From contig NZ_JBHRSA010000009.1 in the NCBI RefSeq assembly GCF_042643145.1, forward strand, positions 1 to 64,000: a DNA stretch of 64,000 nucleotides. Reading direction: 5' to 3'. The position numbers and the translations under genes are program-made. This document shows, in pieces, positions 58,716 to 64,000 of this stretch. This DNA comes from Virgibacillus_O xinjiangensis. GTDB lineage: Bacteria; Bacillota; Bacilli; Bacillales; Amphibacillaceae. A model generated the notes under the pieces. It was not told the origin of the DNA, ran no database searches, and saw nothing but the letters and a program-made list of their open reading frames with translations. How positions within the stretch are numbered: position 1 is the first letter of the stretch; each line of letters starts with the position of its first letter.

Positions 58716-60140
58716 TCAAACAGTCAATATAGATTCATAATCAATCACCCTGGTGCTGATCCGCTCCAGCAGACTCGCATCATGACTGATGGCGAGTATA
58801 CCAATGTTCCGCTGATATGCATGATGGAGCACCGCCTCCCATAACAGAGATTGTGTCCACGCATCCAGCATGGTGGTCATCTCATCAGCAATAATATATC
58901 TTACCGAGGGGTGGAATGCCCGTGCCACACAAATCCGTTGAAGTTCACCCCCAGACAATTCGCTTGGATATCTGTCCAGCCATTCTGCCCGGATTCCTAA
59001 CTGCTTCATGACTTCCGGTTCAATAATTCCCGCTTCTTTCCATACTTTTTTCAATTTCCAGCGAGGGTTCACCGCCCGCTCTGGATGTTGCCAAATAAGC
59101 TGGACGGGATGCCCCCCCCGTTCAGGTACCGAACGTCCATCGACCATGACCTTCCCTTCCAACGGTTTCCTATAACCGGCGAGCAATTGAGCCAGTGTCG
59201 TCTTTCCTGAACCACTTGGCCCGTATAATCCAACGACTTCCCCACTCCCTATCGTGAAGTTCAGTTTCCTGAAGAGATTATGGGCTCTGTCATAACGGTA
59301 CGTCACACCTACAGCTTCCAACGTATTGTCTTTCTTTGGCATGGAATCATCCCTGCGGGGAACAGGCGCGAAATCGTTTTGCGGAAGGGCCCTCCACAAC
59401 TTCCTGGTATAGGCCTCTTTCAGTCTTTCTCCCTTCCCAGCGAAATCGGAAGCGAGGGCGGTTTCCACCGTGCGCCCCTCATTCATAATCACCAATCTAT
59501 CAGAAATTTTCAAGGCAGTGGAAATATCATGGGTAATAAACATTACTCCTGCTCCGTTTTCTGCGATCTGTCGAATATGTTCCATCGTTTCCTCGAGTAC
59601 CGCAGAATCAAGCCCGGGAGTTGGCTCATCCGCAATAACCAACTCTGGATCCGATTGCAGCGCGGTGGCTGTCAGAACTCTCCTTGCCATTCCACCCGAC
59701 AATTCGAAGGGATATTTTCTGGCAAGATTCGCCGTCATCCCTACCCTTTCCCATGGTTGGACCGATACATTGCCTCCGCTCTTCCCCACTTGTTTTCCCG
59801 CTTTGATGAGCGGATTCAGGGATTGGACAGATTGAGGAATCAGTGCAATCTTATCCCCTCGGAACAAACGTTGCTTCGCTTGAGTAAGCTTCTCTCCATG
59901 ATAAAGCAGTTCCCCCTGCGGCTGGGCATTGGCCGGAAGTATCCCCAGTATGGCATCTGCCAAGAGGCTCTTCCCCGAACCGCTGGCTCCAATGACTGCC
60001 ACAATTTCACCTTTATGAATAGATAGGTCAAGTTCGCTGATCACTTGTACATTTTTTTCTTTCCATCCTCTGCTGTATTGTAAAAAAGATAAGCCAAACC
60101 CCCTCACTTCTAATAATGGGGTTTCTTTCAATCTGTTCAT
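58716..60140 (-). CDS. Fused dual ATP-binding protein of a peptide/nickel ABC importer
   Basis: A 474-residue protein made of two complete ABC domains (DppD- and DppF-like) in one chain. First: Walker A GASGSGKS (51-58), signature LSGGMARR. Second: Walker A GPSGSGKT (about 305-312), signature LSGGELQR, then ADEMTTMLD. Most Opp/Dpp/Nik importers use two separate ATPases. Start ATG 60140 with GGAGG 8 nt upstream. Lies after the two permease genes on the same strand. Confidence 0.88.
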   Translation of the reverse strand: MNRLKETPLLEVRGFGLSFLQYSRGWKEKNVQVISELDLSIHKGEIVAVIGASGSGKSLLADAILGILPANAQPQGELLYHGEKLTQAKQRLFRGDKIALIPQSVQSLNPLIKAGKQVGKSGGNVSVQPWERVGMTANLARKYPFELSGGMARRVLTATALQSDPELVIADEPTPGLDSAVLEETMEHIRQIAENGAGVMFITHDISTALKISDRLVIMNEGRTVETALASDFAGKGERLKEAYTRKLWRALPQNDFAPVPRRDDSMPKKDNTLEAVGVTYRYDRAHNLFRKLNFTIGSGEVVGLYGPSGSGKTTLAQLLAGYRKPLEGKVMVDGRSVPERGGHPVQLIWQHPERAVNPRWKLKKVWKEAGIIEPEVMKQLGIRAEWLDRYPSELSGGELQRICVARAFHPSVRYIIADEMTTMLDAWTQSLLWEAVLHHAYQRNIGILAISHDASLLERISTRVIDYESILTV

Positions 60141-60174
60141 GACAGCCGCCTCCATTGATTCAAATCCTTCCCGG

Positions 60175-61002
60175 TCATTTCCGGCCATGAAAGGGATCCA
60201 TCCATCTGCGAATATTTCTACCCAGTGTTTCAAATGCCGCCGCCATCAGCAGTAAAGATAAACCCGGGAAAAAGGCCAGCCACCACATGCCTGAGGATAA
60301 ATACTGCATGGACTCCGATAAAATCACTCCAATGGCAGGCTGTTCCTCCGGCAGCCCGAAGCCGAGGAAAGTGATGGCGGCCTCATGCAACACAGCATGA
60401 GGGAAAAGCAGGATAAACCCGATGAACAGCTGTGGCAACAAGTGAGGAAGGTAGTGATGTACAACCATCCACCACCCCGGTTTTCCCATTCTTTTGGATA
60501 TCTGTGTGTACTCCGTCTGCTTTACTTGCATTACTTCAGCACGCAGCACACGTGTCATAGTAGGCCAATGGGTAAGTGCCAGGCCAGCAGTCACCCCAAT
60601 AAACCCGCCACCAAAAGCAAATGAGATCATCAATAGCAGCACGATATGGGGAATACTTAAGAACAGATCAACAAGAAAAGTCACAAGCTGATCGACCCAT
60701 CTAGACCAACCGGCAAGAGAACTGAGGATAAAAGCAATCAAAGAGCTGGTCAAAGCGGCAATTATTCCCACAGCTAGGCTTAATGACAACCCTTTGACCG
60801 TCCTTGCAAACATGTCACGGCCCAGCCAGTCGGTTCCGAACAAGTGGGCATAAGATGGCCCCTGGTTTCTGGCATCCAAATCGACCCCTAGCTTTTCACC
60901 TCCAAGCAAGAATCCAGCAAGGACAATACCTGTCAAAAACACCCCCGTTAACATCATGATGGCAGCTGAACGTTTCCGTCTATTAAAAATATGGTTTCTC
61001 AT
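60175..61002 (-). CDS. DppC-type ABC permease
   Basis: A 275-residue permease with about six TM helices. Start pattern DLDARNQGPSYAHLFGTDWLGRDMFAR and the EAA-like loop GVTAGLALTHWPTMTRVLRAEVMQ are typical of DppC/NikC. Overlaps the DppB-type gene by 4 nt. Confidence 0.9.
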   Translation of the reverse strand: MRNHIFNRRKRSAAIMMLTGVFLTGIVLAGFLLGGEKLGVDLDARNQGPSYAHLFGTDWLGRDMFARTVKGLSLSLAVGIIAALTSSLIAFILSSLAGWSRWVDQLVTFLVDLFLSIPHIVLLLMISFAFGGGFIGVTAGLALTHWPTMTRVLRAEVMQVKQTEYTQISKRMGKPGWWMVVHHYLPHLLPQLFIGFILLFPHAVLHEAAITFLGFGLPEEQPAIGVILSESMQYLSSGMWWLAFFPGLSLLLMAAAFETLGRNIRRWMDPFHGRK

Positions 61003-61988
61003 CGGCTGGTCCCCCCTCTTTTTATACGGGGGTCGACTAGTTGGTAAATTCCGTCTGCTGCCATATTTCCCATATAAACGAAGATGGTACTAGCCAATAC
61101 AACCCCCAAAAGGAGGGGGACGTCTCCCCCCAATCCTGCCTGCACAACTGCTTGCCCCAGTCCTGGATATGAAAAAACCTGCTCAGCCAATACCGCTCCA
61201 CCGAACAGCTCTCCAAAAGAAGCAAAATGCAGAGACACTGCAGGCAAAAGGATATTCCTTATTCCATGACGCCTTACAAGTGGCAATCCACTTTCCCCAC
61301 GGGCCGTGGCGAAACGGATATATTCGCTGTGCATCACTTCAATCAATTTCTGCCTGGTATGTAGTGCTATCCCACTCACACCGACAACACTCAAGGTCAG
61401 TGCAGGCAGGAACAAATGCTGTACCCTTTCGAATAGGGTGACGTCTTCCGCCAAGATACCTGCTGGTGTACCCAGTCCAACTGGGAACCAGCCAAGCCAA
61501 ACGGCAAAAACCATTAACAAAACAAGTCCAAGCCAAAACGCAGGAGTGGATGCCAGCATAAAACAATACCACTTAATCAACCGGTCCACCCAGGTACCTT
61601 CTCTCATTCCTGCTATTATTCCTAACAAAAAGCCGAAAAGGCCTGAGAAACCCCAGGCCAGCCCCATAAGCGCAAATGAAGCAAGGAACCTCTCGGCAAT
61701 CACCTCTATGACAGGGCTTCTATAAATCAGGGACATGCCCATATCTCCGCCCAGCATTGCCTTTCCCCATTGCAGGTATTGCTCAACAGGAGACTTCTCC
61801 AGGCCCCAATAAGCCTCAATCTCCTCCTGCTGTTCAGGACTGACCCGTGTCATTTCCGCACCAATATAGGATTGGACAGGGTCGATCGGAGAATGACTGA
61901 CCAGCACGAATGCCAATATACTTGCAGCCACAAGCAGCAGGCAGAGCTTTAAAAGCTTATGGCCGAAAAATTTTAAGATTAATCCCAC
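60999..61988 (-). CDS. DppB-type ABC permease
   Basis: A 329-residue permease with about six TM helices and the loop VVGVSGIALHTRQKLIEVMHSEYIRFATARGES. Start GTG 61988 with AAGGCGG 8 nt upstream; the longer frame overlaps the binding-protein gene. Start of the permease pair. Confidence 0.9.
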   Translation of the reverse strand: MGLILKFFGHKLLKLCLLLVAASILAFVLVSHSPIDPVQSYIGAEMTRVSPEQQEEIEAYWGLEKSPVEQYLQWGKAMLGGDMGMSLIYRSPVIEVIAERFLASFALMGLAWGFSGLFGFLLGIIAGMREGTWVDRLIKWYCFMLASTPAFWLGLVLLMVFAVWLGWFPVGLGTPAGILAEDVTLFERVQHLFLPALTLSVVGVSGIALHTRQKLIEVMHSEYIRFATARGESGLPLVRRHGIRNILLPAVSLHFASFGELFGGAVLAEQVFSYPGLGQAVVQAGLGGDVPLLLGVVLASTIFVYMGNMAADGIYQLVDPRIKRGGTSR

Positions 61989-62016
61989 TACCTTTGCCGC
62001 CTTTCCATTCCAGAAA

Positions 62017-63603
62017 TCAATCCGACCAATGCCATTGTGCAATGAAATCGGTAATCGGCCACCCATGTCCGTGCGGCTGAATTTTTTGTTCGCCGATCAC
62101 CAGGTCTTCATCTATTAAATACAGATGATCCAGGTTTACTAGCCATGCCCATGGAGCGTCCCCTTGAGCGGCAACACCTGTTTCACCATCCCACTGTGCC
62201 TTTTGCCAGTAGTCATTCGCTTTTTCCTGGGAACTTGCAGTCAAGGCTTTATCCAGGTACCGATCTACCGTCGGGTTCGAGTAGTAATTCGCATTAAAGT
62301 AACCCATCCCCTGTGTTTCACTGCTGTACAGATTGTATAACTCAAGCGGATCATGGCTTCCCCATCCCATCATGACTGGTTGTGAATGCATCAGCCTTTC
62401 CAGCTCGCTCCAGCTTTTGCCTTCCGTCTGCACTTCGATACCAAGAGGAGCAATCATATCGGCAAAAGCGATGGACAAGGATTGACGAATCTGGTCACCA
62501 CTCGGGTATAGCAGTGTGAAGGAAGCTTGCAGCTCTCCTTTCTCTCTGATCCCCTGCTCATTCTCCTTCCATCCTGCATCTTCCAACAGCTGTATGGCCT
62601 CTCCCATTCTTCCGTCCTCAACCACAGTATCCGGATTCCACCAAGGCAGACCGTCTGCAGCGGAGTAGGCCGGGGTGCCATACCCCTCAAGCACTCCATC
62701 GACTAGAGACTCCCGGTCAATGGCTATATTGATCGCTTTCCGTATAGCATCATCTGCTGTCACATCATTGCCAATCGGCAAGCCTCCCTCTGTCTGCTTA
62801 CCTTCCGGAATATATGGGAACATAATCCCCCGGTTATCCACACTCTCCAAACTGACCAGTTTCATGCCATCCACTTCCCCGCCTGTAAAAGCAGGGGGAA
62901 CAGCAGCGATATCTACATCTCCTGCTTTTGCTGCAGCATATGCTGCATCCTCCGAGAGAAACAGGAAGGTCAGTTTCTTGAATTCCGGTTGATTTCCGTA
63001 ATAGTGTGGATTGGCAGACACAATGATCTGCTGCCCCTTATCCCATTGTTCCAATTGAAACGGACCAGAGCCGACTGGCCGCTCCTTATAATTTTCATCA
63101 TAGGCGTGTTCCGGTACAATTCCTGTCGTAATCAATAGGTATATAAAAGTTGATTGAGGTTCATGCAGATGAAATTCCACTGTATATTCATCTACCACTT
63201 CCACTTTTTTCATGTTACTGAGATCGATTACCGACCCACTATCTTTCGTCTTATTAAAAGTGAAGGCTACATCCCCGGCAGTCAATGCTTTCCCATCGGA
63301 AAATACAGCATCCTCCCGTATGTCCACTTTCCACGTTCGGCCATCCTCACTTATTTCATAGTTTTCCGCTAAATCCTGTTCTATATTGAAATCCTTGTCA
63401 TATTTCAACAGAGTGCTCTGGAAAAGCGGAGAACCATAACGCCCCCAGCCGGTAGTCGGATCAAAACCATCTTCCGGTTCACCGCCGATCGCCAACACCA
63501 GTTCATCCTTCTGCTCCGTATCAGTGGGGTCATCCTCCTGACCGGAACATGCAACAGTAAGTATTATTAGAATGATAGCCATCCATATTTGTATGTACCT
63601 CAT
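62017..63603 (-). CDS. Peptide/nickel-type substrate-binding lipoprotein
   Basis: A 528-residue SBP_bac_5 protein with lipobox LTVAC. It has a DppA/NikA-like body (DELVLAIGGEPEDGFDPTTGWGR, then GSGPFQLEQWDKG). The ending WLVNLDHLYLIDEDLVIGEQKIQPHGHGWP resembles CntA/NikA-type metal-opine binders, as I recall, so nickel or an opine-type chelate is as likely as peptide. First gene of the importer operon. Confidence 0.85.
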   Translation of the reverse strand: MRYIQIWMAIILIILTVACSGQEDDPTDTEQKDELVLAIGGEPEDGFDPTTGWGRYGSPLFQSTLLKYDKDFNIEQDLAENYEISEDGRTWKVDIREDAVFSDGKALTAGDVAFTFNKTKDSGSVIDLSNMKKVEVVDEYTVEFHLHEPQSTFIYLLITTGIVPEHAYDENYKERPVGSGPFQLEQWDKGQQIIVSANPHYYGNQPEFKKLTFLFLSEDAAYAAAKAGDVDIAAVPPAFTGGEVDGMKLVSLESVDNRGIMFPYIPEGKQTEGGLPIGNDVTADDAIRKAINIAIDRESLVDGVLEGYGTPAYSAADGLPWWNPDTVVEDGRMGEAIQLLEDAGWKENEQGIREKGELQASFTLLYPSGDQIRQSLSIAFADMIAPLGIEVQTEGKSWSELERLMHSQPVMMGWGSHDPLELYNLYSSETQGMGYFNANYYSNPTVDRYLDKALTASSQEKANDYWQKAQWDGETGVAAQGDAPWAWLVNLDHLYLIDEDLVIGEQKIQPHGHGWPITDFIAQWHWSD

Positions 63604-63698
63604 TGTTGTCTTCCTCTCTCTCATGTTTTTCATTTTATAGTTTAACACAGCTTAACGCAATAACACGGAGGCACACCCTCTTTAGGATACTGCCATGT

Positions 63699-63726
63699 AA
63701 AAAGCCACCACCCCAAGGGTGATGGC
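63699..63726 (-). terminator. Terminator after the GPH carrier gene
   Basis: Read on the minus strand: GCCATCACCC / GGGTGGTGGC stem with a 3-nt loop then TTTTTAC. Confidence 0.85.
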
Positions 63727-63740
63727 CTCTTATATTCCTT

Positions 63741-64000
63741 CTATTGTTTTGCTGCAAGGTCTTCGTTGATTTGTTCGAACATTTTATCATTCAGTTTATA
63801 GCCGTACTTGAAGATAATGAAGCAGATGATACAGGAAATGGCTGGTACCAGCACCATCAGCACCTCTATCCCCGTCAGCGTACCAGGAGTCTGTTCAGCA
63901 TTTGGAACATAGCCGATCAAGGAAAGACCAATACCACCAACAAACCCTGCAACTGCTTGGGACAATTTCCTCATAAAGCTGTACAACGAATAAGTGGTTC
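63741..64000 (-). CDS. GPH-family sugar:cation symporter, C-terminal part (cut by window edge)
   Basis: The frame is open to the end of the window, so only the last 86 codons or so are seen. The segment YSFMRKLSQAVAGFVGGIGLSLIGY and a final TM helix fit the C-terminus of a GPH (melibiose-type) carrier. Substrate cannot be told from this part. It reads toward the ABC importer with a terminator between. Confidence 0.75.
   Translation of the reverse strand, partial: TTYSLYSFMRKLSQAVAGFVGGIGLSLIGYVPNAEQTPGTLTGIEVLMVLVPAISCIICFIIFKYGYKLNDKMFEQINEDLAAKQ

Noticed and set aside
59280..60026. A 248-residue plus-strand frame opposite the fused ABC ATPase
   Set aside because: Shadow of a gene with two full ABC domains; no ribosome site.

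Overview
The window is ordinary chromosome from a low-GC, endospore-forming Gram-positive of the Bacillaceae, most likely a moderately halophilic relative of Halobacillus, Thalassobacillus or Virgibacillus. Supports are the complete rsbR-S-T-U-V-W-sigB-rsbX stress operon, the ydcC/acpS/rhomboid/ydbST/cshA gene order known from Bacillus subtilis, CssRS beside an HtrA protease, a T-box leader on proS, strong AGGAGG ribosome sites with frequent TTG and GTG starts, a BCCT osmolyte carrier and a DUF368 (PopT) lipid translocase. The genus is inferred from gene content only. No IS element, prophage or CRISPR array was seen.

Layout. 1-1436: twelve tRNA genes on the minus strand, read Asn-Ser-Glu-Asp-Gln-Lys-Leu-Leu-Arg-Pro-Gly-Ile toward an rRNA leader at the left edge; a 16S gene should lie just outside. 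1569-5950: SprT-like protein, catalase KatA and Tex. 6170-12120: the stressosome/sigma-B operon and, behind a terminator, the EndoAI/EndoA antitoxin-toxin pair. 12514-20022: YdcC lipoprotein, NAD(P)HX repair enzyme, AcpS, a rhomboid protease, YdbS/YdbT and CshA. 20464-31576: mixed housekeeping genes (EamA, DegV, esterase, lipid kinase, YunD-like phosphoesterase, a YkoGH-type two-component system with a PepSY protein, a thioredoxin, PopT). 31805-33134: small stress and membrane proteins. 33221-39321: trehalose locus treP-treA-treR plus a second GH13 glucosidase. 39562-46580: BCCT carrier, TypA, CssRS and HtrB. 46652-54864: YteA-like zinc-finger protein, acetyltransferase, dehydrogenase, methyltransferase, cold-shock protein, a YkoN/YkoP/YkoQ-like envelope module, TrhO and Gpx. 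54946-64000: archaeal-type ProS, PdxK, a peptide/nickel-type ABC importer with both ATPases fused, and the end of a GPH sugar carrier cut by the window edge.

Together the region reads as stress and envelope physiology. RsbRST signals through RsbU, RsbV and RsbW to free sigma-B. Sigma-B has its own promoter overlapping the rsbU stop codon and may also drive two small genes near 31.8 and 32.6 kb. CssRS and HtrB watch secretion stress, KatA and Gpx handle peroxides, and BCCT and PopT fit life in salt. Trehalose uptake is controlled by TreR at two operators centred 31 bp apart that cover the treP promoter.
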